A DNA stretch of 64,000 nt from JBJMQS01 sp045802605 (GCA_045802605.1 JBJMQS010000050.1:1-64000), one strand, 5' to 3'. Positions 1 to 8,091 are shown, counted from the first letter of the stretch. Numbers and translations are program-made. Notes: generated from the sequence alone by a model not told the origin.

Positions 1-80
1 AACCGCAGAGTACGCAGAGAGCGCTGAGTAAAACCTGTTCTCGGTTTTTCTCAGCGCTCTCTGCGTACTCTGCGGTTAAC
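1..80. repeat. Long palindromic repeat element (hairpin)
   Basis: Positions 1-28 and 50-77 are perfect reverse complements (28 bp). The loop continues the palindrome after one mismatch: AAAACC at 30-35 pairs with GGTTTT at 43-48. The outer end, CTCTGCGGTTAAC at 68-80, is identical to the right end of a second element at 20321-20414, so this is a dispersed family. The left end is probably clipped by the window start. It lies just downstream of the selB operon and could act as a transcription stop; that role is inference. Confidence 0.85.
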
Positions 81-87
81 TCTTCTC

Positions 88-441
88 TTATTTCGTTGTG
101 AAGTGGCCGATCAGAAGGCCAACCACAGCAGCGAAGGCGGCCAGCAGCCAGTATTGCCAAACCCGGCGTGGCCCCTGATCGAGACGGAGCACGCTGCGGA
201 TCGCCCGCACCGATTGCCCCACTGCGGCACGAGCCTCATCATCGGTGGGGTCAAGCTCCAGCATTTCCAGATACGCTTCGACGGCGGTACCAATGGCGCC
301 CTTGGCGCGGGCATCGGCGGCTTTCCCGCGCAGCTTCTCCACCCTCGACATGACGTCTGAAAGTAAGGACAGATCGGTTTTGCACCGAGGGCATTGGGCG
401 GGCCGGCCGGTGAGTTCCTGTTTGCATTGCGGGCAGCGCAT
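88..441 (-). CDS. Zinc-ribbon, single-membrane-helix protein
   Basis: A 117-residue protein. The N-terminus carries two CxxC pairs (CPQC and CPRC, residues 3-20), a zinc ribbon of the kind that opens many small bacterial membrane proteins. Residues about 30-75 are helical and include a TPR-like stretch (AVEAYLEMLELDPTDDEA). Residues about 95-113 form one C-terminal membrane helix ending in GHFTTK, so the soluble part probably faces the cytoplasm. The start codon overlaps the stop of the upstream gene by one base (TAATG), which points to coupled translation in the selB operon. The function is unknown; I recognise no specific family. Confidence 0.8.
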   Translation of the reverse strand: MRCPQCKQELTGRPAQCPRCKTDLSLLSDVMSRVEKLRGKAADARAKGAIGTAVEAYLEMLELDPTDDEARAAVGQSVRAIRSVLRLDQGPRRVWQYWLLAAFAAVVGLLIGHFTTK

Positions 442-683
442 TAGAATTCCGTCGGAGTGGCTTCTGATTTGCGCGGCTTAGCTTCGATGACGCGTACGAT
501 ATCGTCGGCCGACATGCCTTTGTCAATCATCTGCTGCTTCAAGATCGCGGTCCGCTCGCTTTCGCGATTCCTTCGCCAGGAATTGACGAACAAAGCCACG
601 ACGCCCGTAATCACACCGCCGCCAAAAATAAAGAACATCATCACGAATTCGGGATCGAACATTTTCCCCCATGGAATGGACAT
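441..683 (-). CDS. Small membrane protein with cytoplasmic helical tail
   Basis: An 80-residue protein. Residues about 11-33 form one hydrophobic helix containing a glycine-rich GGGVITG segment. A basic stretch (WRRNRESER) follows, and then a charged helix with KGMSADDIVRVIEAK. That layout, a membrane anchor plus a short coiled or helical tail with a SADDI motif, recurs in small bacterial envelope proteins without a defined role. It starts 30 bases after the selB stop and overlaps the zinc-ribbon gene by one base, so the three genes likely form one transcript. Function unknown. Confidence 0.75.
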   Translation of the reverse strand: MSIPWGKMFDPEFVMMFFIFGGGVITGVVALFVNSWRRNRESERTAILKQQMIDKGMSADDIVRVIEAKPRKSEATPTEF

Positions 684-713
684 TTTTGTGTCTCCGAATG
701 CCTTGTGTGCTGG

Positions 714-2687
714 TTATTCGCCCGCCACGGCCGATTCTTGTGCCGGTACCCGGAAATCACCAACCCGGCGGGTCACACCAACACGGTCAAGATACTCACA
801 AAGGGGCACGGCGTACTTGCGAGTGGTGCCCAATAGGTCGCGGATCGCCGCGACTTTCAGGCCCTGGCCGCTATCGGCCAACGCAGATTGCACGCGATGC
901 CGCATCCGGGCTTCAGCGTCGGTGTGAAGATAAATGTCGTCGTTAACTTTCACGAGCATGCCTTCGGCGACCGCGACATCGTAAAGATCGAGCAGGTTCG
1001 CGGCTTGGCCGGACGCCTGCGGCGCAAAGCTCTTCGGTTCGGGTGGTTCGAAGCCGGCGGCCGCGTGAGCCGCGACGATTTTGTCTTTCAGCTTCCGTTG
1101 GTTTGCTGACAACTTCGGCTGAAAGTCGGCCCGAGCGATGCGCCGCCCCTCGGCCATGAGCTTCTTGGCTTCGATCATGCGATCGACGACCAGACTTACC
1201 AGAGATTCATCGCCGATGTAATCCAGCAGGGCTAGTGCTTTGGCCCGATCGTGTCCCGAGACCAATGGTTCAGCCGCGTGCAATTTCGCCATCGTCGTCA
1301 AGACTCGATCTTCGATCTCACGAAGAGCTTTTTCATGAACAAGGCGCCGCTGATCATTTGCGTGGACTTCAATCATCTGACCGGATTTGACCATTTCGCC
1401 GACTAGTGCTGCGGCTGATTCGGGTGCGATGCCGGCTTCGCGAACGAGGTCGGCTTCCGTGAACCCGGTCGAGCCGTGTGCCAGGCCGACCGCCGCGATT
1501 CGATTGAGGGGCGGCGTCAAGTTAAGATCAGCCAGACCGCCAACGTTCAGCATGTCGTGCTTGCGAATCTTCCGGGCCCCCGGTTGCAGCACGCGGCCAC
1601 CGCCTAACGTTGAGGCCGCGGAAGATTCACGCAACACAAATGGCTGATTCCACACCGCCATAACAGGTTCTTCGAGAAACATTTGGCCCTTCGCCGAATC
1701 GCCCGGTGCGACGGCATTGGTATCCAGCAGCGACAATACTCCCATAACTTCCGCGGTGCCAATGTGCACGCGCACGGGCAGGCGGTGTTTCAGAGGCCTC
1801 GCATTTTCTCGGGTTGCCGTCAAATACACGGAGAGTGTGCGGCTCGGAACCAGATACCCCGGCGCGGCCAATTCCTGACCGCGCTGTACTTCGGTGTGAT
1901 CGACGCCGGCCAAGTTAATGGCCGCCCGCATGCCGCGGTGGACGTTGTCCACCGGACGCCCATGATGTTGCAAGCCGCGGACGCGCACCCGCTCCTGGCT
2001 CGGCAACCATTCCACCTCGTCGCCGACACGAACGTGGCCAGACGCGACCGTGCCGGTGATGACCGTGCCGTGACCTTGCTGAACAAAAACGCGATCGATG
2101 GAAAGGCGAAAGGGAAAGGATGAAGGATGATGGATGAAGGATGGATCAGAATGCGATTCCGATTCATCTTTTGCGAATTGCAAGCATTGTTCGAAGAGAG
2201 CAGTTCGAAGTTGGTCCAGTCCCTCGCCGGACGTTACGGAGGTGCAAATTAGCGGAGCGTCGGCAAGGAAACTGCCTGCCACCAGTTCTCGCACTTCCAG
2301 GACTGCAACTTCGAGCGATTCCCTATCTACGAGATCGCATTTCGTCACGGAGATCACGCCGCGACGAATTCCCAGTAGCTTCAAAATCTCCAGATGTTCA
2401 CGGGTCTGCGGCATGACAGAGTCGTCGGCCGCGATCACCAGTAGAGCCAGGTCAATGCCGGTGGCTCCGGCGAGCATGTTCTTGATGAACCGCTCATGTC
2501 CGGGGACGTCGATGACACCGAGGCGAAATTCGTCCAAGTCCAATTCGGCAAATCCTAGATCAATCGTGATTCCCCGAGCCTTTTCCTCGGGGAGGCGGTC
2601 GCAATCGACGCCGGTCAGCGCCTTGATCAGGGTTGTTTTCCCGTGATCAATATGCCCAGCCGTGCCCAGGATGAGTTCTCGTGGCAT
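714..2687 (-). CDS. selB: Selenocysteine-specific translation elongation factor SelB
   Basis: A 657-residue GTPase that delivers Sec-tRNA to the ribosome at recoded UGA codons. The G domain shows GHIDHGKT near residue 11, the switch I motif RGITIDLGFAEL, DVPGHERF and TKCD. SelB normally has IDLGFA and these G motifs, which separates it from EF-Tu. Domain II begins at FRLSIDRVFVQQGHGTVITG. The C-terminal third is a chain of winged-helix modules expected to bind the SECIS RNA. Length is close to that of bacterial SelB (about 615-640). The link between the G domain and domain II holds extra residues encoded partly by a 7-bp tandem repeat (see 2118-2145). selA and selC are not in the window. Confidence 0.95.
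   Translation of the reverse strand: MPRELILGTAGHIDHGKTTLIKALTGVDCDRLPEEKARGITIDLGFAELDLDEFRLGVIDVPGHERFIKNMLAGATGIDLALLVIAADDSVMPQTREHLEILKLLGIRRGVISVTKCDLVDRESLEVAVLEVRELVAGSFLADAPLICTSVTSGEGLDQLRTALFEQCLQFAKDESESHSDPSFIHHPSSFPFRLSIDRVFVQQGHGTVITGTVASGHVRVGDEVEWLPSQERVRVRGLQHHGRPVDNVHRGMRAAINLAGVDHTEVQRGQELAAPGYLVPSRTLSVYLTATRENARPLKHRLPVRVHIGTAEVMGVLSLLDTNAVAPGDSAKGQMFLEEPVMAVWNQPFVLRESSAASTLGGGRVLQPGARKIRKHDMLNVGGLADLNLTPPLNRIAAVGLAHGSTGFTEADLVREAGIAPESAAALVGEMVKSGQMIEVHANDQRRLVHEKALREIEDRVLTTMAKLHAAEPLVSGHDRAKALALLDYIGDESLVSLVVDRMIEAKKLMAEGRRIARADFQPKLSANQRKLKDKIVAAHAAAGFEPPEPKSFAPQASGQAANLLDLYDVAVAEGMLVKVNDDIYLHTDAEARMRHRVQSALADSGQGLKVAAIRDLLGTTRKYAVPLCEYLDRVGVTRRVGDFRVPAQESAVAGE
2118..2145. 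repeat. 7-bp tandem repeat inside selB
   Basis: Four consecutive units, GGATGAA, GGATGAT, GGATGAA and GGATGGA, lie in the plus strand. Read in the selB frame they give a Ser/His/Pro/Phe-rich stretch (DPSFIHHPSS) between the G domain and domain II. The length is not a multiple of three but the reading frame stays open. Compared with E. coli SelB as I remember it, this linker is roughly 13 residues longer. Low-complexity sequence of this type is common between genes in planctomycetes; finding it inside an essential-type domain junction is unusual. Confidence 0.75.
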
Positions 2688-2759
2688 GGAGTCGTCCCGC
2701 TAAAGCCTTGCTCATTCTAATAATCATCGAGAAAGCAGGCCCTAACGCAACTTTTCGGC

Positions 2760-2788
2760 GTGACAACGGCCCGATTCGTGGCTATACT
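2760..2788 (+). promoter_or_regulatory. Sigma70-type promoter for the PEP-CTERM/redoxin operon
   Basis: A -35 box GTGACA (2760-2765) and a -10 box TATACT (2783-2788) are separated by exactly 17 bases; each box matches the consensus at five of six positions. The expected transcription start is near 2795. GGAG at 2801-2804 follows as ribosome binding site and the GTG start codon of the first gene is at 2812. Confidence 0.6.
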
Positions 2789-2811
2789 ACCCTCCTCCCC
2801 GGAGTTGCAAC

Positions 2812-3528
2812 GTGACTCGATTCGCATTCCTGTTCGGTGTCGTCGCGATTGCGCTGTCAGCAAATCCAGCTCACGCCCAGATCGTGTTGGGCCAAATCGA
2901 TAACTTCGAGGATGGGACGGCCCAGTCTTGGGGCAACATCACCACGAATGTCACCACTGGCGGGCCAACTGGCGCGAACGACAATTTCCTGCAAGTAGCC
3001 ACCAACGGTTCAGCCGGCGGGGCCAGCAGCCGCATGCTGGCCATTAACAGCACCCAATGGGCCGGCAACTATACGACGGCAGGCGTCTCAGCGGTTGAAT
3101 TCGATGTTAAGAACTTCTGGACGAGCCCGATGACGATTCGGGCGGGGTTCGTCACGACGACCGGTGCCGCTGCCAAGGGTTACATAAGCAACGGCACAAC
3201 AGTGAACGCTGACGGCCTTTGGCACCACGTATTTGTTTCACTCGCCGCGGGTAACATGAATGCAGTAAACGGCCCACCTGCCTACTCGACGGTTTTGGCT
3301 GGATCGTTTGTAGACTTCCGCATTCTTTATTCGACCGGTGCTGACATGCTCGGCGATTTTACGTCGCCGGATGCCACATTCATGGGACTGGACAATATCC
3401 ATGCCACAACGGTTCCGGAACCTACTTCGCTGACATTGTTCAGCCTAGTGGGACTGGCTGGAATCAGTCGAATGCGACGACGGGCGACATTTTCAGTTTC
3501 ATCGAAAGGGCTCGACTGCAATGCGTAA
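2812..3528 (+). CDS. PEP-CTERM sorted extracellular protein
   Basis: A 238-residue secreted protein. Residues 1-23 form a signal peptide ending in NPAHAQ. The mature part is beta-rich, with many Gly/Thr/Asn, and starts with a DNFEDGTAQSWGN motif resembling carbohydrate-binding or jelly-roll modules. The C-terminus has the exosortase tripartite signal: VPEPTS at 201, a hydrophobic helix and a basic RMRRR cluster. An extra 14-residue tail follows the basic cluster. The start is GTG, chosen because GGAG lies 7 bases upstream and the signal peptide begins there. Its last 8 bases overlap the next gene. It is probably anchored or released by the exosortase encoded at 60820. Its ligand is unknown. 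Confidence 0.85.
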   Translation: MTRFAFLFGVVAIALSANPAHAQIVLGQIDNFEDGTAQSWGNITTNVTTGGPTGANDNFLQVATNGSAGGASSRMLAINSTQWAGNYTTAGVSAVEFDVKNFWTSPMTIRAGFVTTTGAAAKGYISNGTTVNADGLWHHVFVSLAAGNMNAVNGPPAYSTVLAGSFVDFRILYSTGADMLGDFTSPDATFMGLDNIHATTVPEPTSLTLFSLVGLAGISRMRRRATFSVSSKGLDCNA

Positions 3529-4114
3529 ATTATTTCTTACTTTCGCCGTCTTTTGCGCGATGACGATGATGCCATCGAGAGTTCATGCCGCGTTTCACGC
3601 ATGGCAGATCAATGAACTCTACAGCAATAGCACCGGCACCGTGCAATTCATCGAGTTCACGACGCCAGCCGGTGGAAACCAATTTGTCGGCGGCCAATCG
3701 ATTACGGTTCACAACATTGGCGATACGATTCAACACACGTTTACGATTCCGACTGATCTTCCCGGCGATTCAACGAATCACAAGTTCTTGATTGGCACCT
3801 CCAATTTGGTCTCCTCGGGTGGCCCAGCACCTGACTACATGTTTACCGGTCCTAATTTCTTGTTTACGGCAGGTGGTAGTTTCACGTTTTTCGGTGCCAA
3901 TCCCGGAACGTACAACGCTCTCCCGACGAATGGAACACTCTCGTACAACTATCCAAGTGGGACGACAGGCATCAATTCACCGACGAATTTCTCGGGCCAA
4001 GTCGGGAGTGTCCCAGAGCCCACGACATTGATCTTGGCCCCGCTAGCTTTGGGCAGCCTGTATCTGGCCAAACGTCGTCGGAATGGAAAACAAGAGACTG
4101 TCGCCGACGTCTAG
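3521..4114 (+). CDS. PEP-CTERM protein with lamin-tail-like N-terminus
   Basis: A 197-residue secreted protein with a signal peptide (residues 1-23, ending RVHA). The mature protein begins AFHAWQINELYSN and continues VQFIEF, a pattern I know from PEP-CTERM proteins with a lamin-tail-like beta-sandwich. The sorting signal is VPEPTT at 164, then a hydrophobic helix and KRRR. It overlaps the preceding PEP-CTERM gene by 8 bases and is followed after 30 bases by a redoxin lipoprotein gene, so all are likely co-transcribed. It should be processed by an exosortase at the cell envelope. The specific role is unknown. Confidence 0.85.
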   Translation: MRKLFLTFAVFCAMTMMPSRVHAAFHAWQINELYSNSTGTVQFIEFTTPAGGNQFVGGQSITVHNIGDTIQHTFTIPTDLPGDSTNHKFLIGTSNLVSSGGPAPDYMFTGPNFLFTAGGSFTFFGANPGTYNALPTNGTLSYNYPSGTTGINSPTNFSGQVGSVPEPTTLILAPLALGSLYLAKRRRNGKQETVADV

Positions 4115-4144
4115 ACACGGGCCAGCCTCGTGCGGTTCTGACGA

Positions 4145-4771
4145 ATGCAATCCTTTACTCAACTGCGCCGTACATACATCGCTGTAACCGCGGCCAGTTG
4201 CTTGGCAGCCGGATGTGGTCAGGATGATTCTGCCCGCTCCTCCCTCAAAAAAACCGATACCGTTTCACGAACGCCGCTTCACGTGGTGGATTTGGAAGGT
4301 CGGTCATTTGATATTTGGAAGTCTGCTTCGACAACGGTTGTCGTGTTCACTCGCACCGATTGCCCCATTTCGAATCGAAGCGCGCCGGAGATTCGCCGGC
4401 TTTATGAGCGATACCATTCGCAAGGCGTCGAGTTTTTCTTGATCTATGTCGATCCAAGCGAGTCCGTGGATGCCATCCGCAAGCATTTACAAGAATTCCA
4501 CTATCCCTGTCCGGCTCTTCGAGATCCCAGGCACGCATTGGTGACGCATTGTCAGGCCACCACGACGCCCGAAGCGGTCGTATTCAACGCCAAGCGTGAA
4601 ATCACCTACCAAGGCCGCATCGATGATCTTTACGCAGACGTCGGCCGGCCACGCTCCGAGCCCACCACACACGACCTCGCCGATGCGATAGAATCCACGG
4701 TTCACGGACAACCGGTGGCTCACCCGCGAACGCAAGCCACTGGGTGTATCATCGCCGACCTGAAGGATTGA
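4145..4771 (+). CDS. Thioredoxin-fold (redoxin) lipoprotein
   Basis: A 208-residue protein. The N-terminal hydrophobic stretch ends in the lipobox SCLAAGC (Cys24), so it is predicted to be lipid-anchored outside the cytoplasm. The body follows the AhpC/Redoxin pattern: VVFTRTDCPISNRSAPEI (a single CP cysteine, no CxxC), then GVEFFLIYVDPSE, and TTPEAVVFN, the usual cis-proline segment. The closing segment (ITYQGRIDD...GRPRSEP...GCIIADLK) also occurs inside the fused protein at 18571-20316. It lies 23 bases before the cytochrome/monooxygenase gene. A thiol-disulfide or peroxide role coupled to that enzyme is likely but inferred. Confidence 0.85.
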   Translation: MQSFTQLRRTYIAVTAASCLAAGCGQDDSARSSLKKTDTVSRTPLHVVDLEGRSFDIWKSASTTVVVFTRTDCPISNRSAPEIRRLYERYHSQGVEFFLIYVDPSESVDAIRKHLQEFHYPCPALRDPRHALVTHCQATTTPEAVVFNAKREITYQGRIDDLYADVGRPRSEPTTHDLADAIESTVHGQPVAHPRTQATGCIIADLKD

Positions 4772-4794
4772 CCTCGCACCAGAGTCTTGGATCT

Positions 4795-7065
4795 ATGTTG
4801 CTCGCGCGTCTCACAGTTCGGCCGTGGCTTATTGCCGTTTTGGTTGGCATCCTTGCCACGGGCTCATGGTGGTACCTCAAGCGCGCGCACAATTCGTCGG
4901 ATGTCGAAGTAGGCCCTGTCACCTTCAACCGCGATGTGGCCCCCGTCGTTTTTTCCAAGTGCGCAACCTGCCATCATGCTGGGGAAGCCGCGCCTTTCAA
5001 CCTCTTGACCTACGACGATGTGAAACGCCGGGGTCGGCAGATAGTGGATGTCACGCAACGACGGTTCATGCCACCCTGGCTACCGAGCGAAGACCACGGA
5101 GATTTCATTGGCTCACGGCGGTTGACGGACCGTGAATTGCTGGTCATCAAAAAGTGGGTCGATTCCGGTACGCCCGTTGGCGAGGCGGCCGATCTGCCGG
5201 CTGCACCATCGTTCACGGAAGGCTGGCAGGCGGGCCCTCCCGACTTGGTCTTGGAGACACCGGATTACAAAGTTTCCGCCGAAGGCAGCGACGTATTTCG
5301 CAACTTCGTGATCCCGATTAAGTCCGAGTCTTCGCGTTGGGTGCAGTCGATTGAATTGCGGCCCACGAATCCGCGCGTCACGCATCACGCCCGGCTCGGC
5401 GTGGACAACTCCAACGAGTCGCTTCGCCGCGATGCCGAAGATGACGAGCCAGGTTACGCCGGCATGGCCTGGGGACAGGATCCTGACGGCCAACTCGTGA
5501 TTTGGACACCGGGCATGATCGCCACTGCCGGCACACCCGGAATCGCCTGGCGACTGTCGCCGAATACATGCATTGTCTTGCATGCACATTTGCAGCCGAC
5601 GGGCAAACACGAAGTGATGAAATTCCGCATTGGCATTCGCTTCGCAAAGGAACCGCCGAATCAAATGCCAGCCATGCTCCGTGTGGGCAGCTGCAATATC
5701 GACATCCCTGCAGGGGCCCGGCACCACGAAGTTAAGGACCAGTACACGCTGCCGATCGACGTGGATGTGCAATCGATATTGCCGCATGCCCACTCCTTGT
5801 GTCAACAAGTGCATCTGGTGGCGGAGCGGCCGGATGGTTCGCGTGAATCATTGATCTCCATCGAGCATTTCGACGAAAACTGGCACGATCTCTATCGCTA
5901 CCGAGAACCAGTTCGCTTACCGCGCGGAACGAAGTTGATATCGACGTTTGTTTACGACAACACCGATGGCAACGTTCGTAATCGCAATTACCCGGCTCGG
6001 CGCGTGGTCTATGGCTCCAACGCAAACGACGAGATGGCGGATATCTACTTGCAGGTCACCGCGGGCCGGCCGGATCAGCGTGCGCTGCTTATGGAGCATT
6101 ACAAACATTACGATGCCCAATCTCTCGTCACCGGGCATTTGCGAACACTGTCGCTCTACCCCAACAATCCTTGGAGTCAGGAGGGCATGGCGAGTTGCTA
6201 CATCGGCTTGGGCCAAATCGGCAAAGGCATCGCGATCCTCGAAGAACGTTTGAAAACAGGCCCCAAGGCCGTCTCTCCGATTGTCAGCTTGGGAATGGCG
6301 CAGTTACTCAGTGGCAATTTCGCCAAAGCGGAGGAGCGGCAGCGCGAAGCCATCGCGATGGACAAGGACTTTCCGCTGGCGTGGTTTGCCCTCGGGAAAG
6401 CCTTGGTCATGCAAAAGAAGCCGGGCGCTGAAGAGGCCTTTCGCAGAGCCATGGAGTTGGCCCCCGCCTACGTGGACAGCTACCTGAATTTAGCCGACCT
6501 GTTGATGCAGCGCGGCGAGTTTGATCAAGCGTCAGAACTGTGCCGTGCAGCGCTCAACCGTGCGCCCGAGACGAGCGGCATCTATCTGAAGTTAGCCGAG
6601 ATCAGTGCGAAACGAAAGGATTACGTCGAGAGTCTCGAGTATTGCAAACAGGCCCAACGATTGGCCCCCTACTCCCATCCACCCAAGGTGCTGCTGGCAG
6701 TCTTCTGCTGTGCCAACGGCGACAACGATCCAGGAGCGGCGCTATTGCGCGAAGTTCGCTCCGAGTTGCCAAGCCACCCCATGCCGCCGCTGATCTTGGG
6801 GCAATTGGCTCGGCGGGAACAGCAGACCATGGCGGCGAAAGGATACTTAGCGGCGGCGGCCTCGCTGCCCTTGCCCGACAATTGGCCCGACAGTCACAAG
6901 CACCGCTTCCAAGTGTTGCTTCAGTCGGAACGATTTCAATTGGCTCAGCAACTTCAGGATGCCGACTTGGCGCGCGAGTCTCTATCCCAGTGGATGATTT
7001 ACGATCCAGAGAATCACCAATTGCGAAAGATATTCGACGAACTGCCTGTTAAAAAGACACCGTAA
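4795..7065 (+). CDS. Cytochrome c / copper type II monooxygenase-like protein with TPR tail
   Basis: About 756 residues. I chose the ATG at 4795, where a signal-anchor helix starts; an in-frame ATG at 4744 lies inside the upstream gene. After the anchor comes a heme c motif CATCH (residues 56-60). Residues about 150-430 carry the ligand set of ascorbate-dependent copper monooxygenases of the PHM/DBH type: His-His at 197-198, His near 263-265, His-x-His at 331-333 and Met near 414. The C-terminal 300 residues are TPR repeats. PHM-type enzymes hydroxylate at two copper sites, and the heme domain could supply electrons. The substrate is unknown. It is the last gene of the operon. Confidence 0.8.
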   Translation: MLLARLTVRPWLIAVLVGILATGSWWYLKRAHNSSDVEVGPVTFNRDVAPVVFSKCATCHHAGEAAPFNLLTYDDVKRRGRQIVDVTQRRFMPPWLPSEDHGDFIGSRRLTDRELLVIKKWVDSGTPVGEAADLPAAPSFTEGWQAGPPDLVLETPDYKVSAEGSDVFRNFVIPIKSESSRWVQSIELRPTNPRVTHHARLGVDNSNESLRRDAEDDEPGYAGMAWGQDPDGQLVIWTPGMIATAGTPGIAWRLSPNTCIVLHAHLQPTGKHEVMKFRIGIRFAKEPPNQMPAMLRVGSCNIDIPAGARHHEVKDQYTLPIDVDVQSILPHAHSLCQQVHLVAERPDGSRESLISIEHFDENWHDLYRYREPVRLPRGTKLISTFVYDNTDGNVRNRNYPARRVVYGSNANDEMADIYLQVTAGRPDQRALLMEHYKHYDAQSLVTGHLRTLSLYPNNPWSQEGMASCYIGLGQIGKGIAILEERLKTGPKAVSPIVSLGMAQLLSGNFAKAEERQREAIAMDKDFPLAWFALGKALVMQKKPGAEEAFRRAMELAPAYVDSYLNLADLLMQRGEFDQASELCRAALNRAPETSGIYLKLAEISAKRKDYVESLEYCKQAQRLAPYSHPPKVLLAVFCCANGDNDPGAALLREVRSELPSHPMPPLILGQLARREQQTMAAKGYLAAAASLPLPDNWPDSHKHRFQVLLQSERFQLAQQLQDADLARESLSQWMIYDPENHQLRKIFDELPVKKTP

Positions 7066-7071
7066 ATAAAG

Positions 7072-7096
7072 AGACGCCGGCTATTCACCGGCGTCT
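7072..7096 (+). terminator. Hairpin terminator after the monooxygenase operon
   Basis: A perfect 9-bp stem, AGACGCCGG (7072-7080) with CCGGCGTCT (7088-7096), encloses a 7-base loop and starts 6 bases after the stop codon. There is no T-tract on the plus strand, so it is a hairpin-only terminator candidate. It may also serve the convergent gene ending at 7139. Confidence 0.6.
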
Positions 7097-7116
7097 GCGT
7101 CAACTGTGGAATCCGA

Positions 7117-7150
7117 ACTTCCTATTTCGCAGTACTTCCTATTTCGCAGT
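7117..7150. repeat. 17-bp perfect tandem duplication over a stop codon
   Basis: ACTTCCTATTTCGCAGT occurs twice in direct succession (7117-7133 and 7134-7150). On the minus strand the duplication covers the last codons and the stop (GCGAAATAG) of the TIGR03067-like gene, so the stop region is repeated just downstream. Confidence 0.9.
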
Positions 7151-7945
7151 TTTCCATTCCCGCCGGGTCTTGCCGTCAGGTCCCTGTAACAGCAAATCTC
7201 GATCGGTGATCGAGTTGATCTTGTACGAGAAGACCTGGCCCTGAATTTCTTTGTCAGTAGAAGCCGCGATCTTTACGACTAAAGCGCCGTCCCGCACGCC
7301 CCATTCGCCGCTCGATCGGCTGTCGCTTTCGATCAACTTGCGCCAGCCTTTCTTCCAGGTCTTCGTCATGCTGAACGAGCCATCCGGATTGAATGTGCCG
7401 AGCTCGACCTTCTCGTCGTCTTGGTGACCCCAAGTACCAATGAGCATTTTCTTGGAAGCATCGTCGCTGACATTGGTCGCTGGCGCAACGACCGCGGGAA
7501 CCCCCGATCCGCCATTCGTGCGCTTCAGGTGCATCAGAATTGTGTGGCTGCCTTCTTTCGAAATAAACTCGTGCGGCCGCACATCAATGCCTGGCTCACT
7601 GACGCACAAAGTGGCCGTATCCCGGCCGAAGTCGATGATGCCCTTCGAGCCAATTTTGTCGGTGCCCGCGAGCTCCACCGTTGCCGGATTGACTTTGGTA
7701 TCGGCGACGAAGAGGATCGTGACCGTCTCGTTGTTACGAGGCCGGACGAGTTTGATCGATTGTCCGGAGATGGTGAGTCGGCCGTCTTTGGCGAGGCCTT
7801 CCCGGATCTTGGCAGCCGGCACCGCTTCGCCATCGTCGATGAGTGCGGTAATTTCCCAAACCCCGTCCAAGCTCGGCGGGTCGGCCGCCACAGAACGGGT
7901 ACACCAACCGAGCAATACGACCGCCGCCAAACTCAACCGCACCAT
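7139..7945 (-). CDS. Secreted TIGR03067-like planctomycete protein
   Basis: A 268-residue protein with a signal peptide (residues 1-21, ending SVAADP). Residues about 25-145 match the pattern of the planctomycete TIGR03067 domain: LDGVWEITALIDDGEAVP, then a lipocalin-like beta-barrel outline ending in HTILMHLKR. A second domain (about 165-265) begins LIGTWGHQDDEKVELGTFNPDGSF, the pattern of a lipocalin-like or META-type domain that compares expected and measured values in annotations of unknown role. An AAGGAG ribosome site lies 8-9 bases before the ATG. Probably an exported or periplasmic binding protein. Function unknown. Confidence 0.75.
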   Translation of the reverse strand: MVRLSLAAVVLLGWCTRSVAADPPSLDGVWEITALIDDGEAVPAAKIREGLAKDGRLTISGQSIKLVRPRNNETVTILFVADTKVNPATVELAGTDKIGSKGIIDFGRDTATLCVSEPGIDVRPHEFISKEGSHTILMHLKRTNGGSGVPAVVAPATNVSDDASKKMLIGTWGHQDDEKVELGTFNPDGSFSMTKTWKKGWRKLIESDSRSSGEWGVRDGALVVKIAASTDKEIQGQVFSYKINSITDRDLLLQGPDGKTRREWKTAK

Positions 7946-8091
7946 GATTCGACTCCTTCGCCGGGTTCCTAGGATTGGACGAATGTAGTCTTATGGCAGC
8001 GATTTCGTAAACCCCGGCTGCAAATGGGTGTGCCCACAAATGCCTCATTCACGTAACCTGTCAGTGAGCAATTGCCGGTGAAGCGATTCCA

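Noticed and set aside
4744..4794. Longer N-terminus of the cytochrome/monooxygenase protein
   Set aside because: The extension lies partly inside the upstream lipoprotein gene and has no signal-peptide character; the hydrophobic anchor starts at the ATG at 4795.
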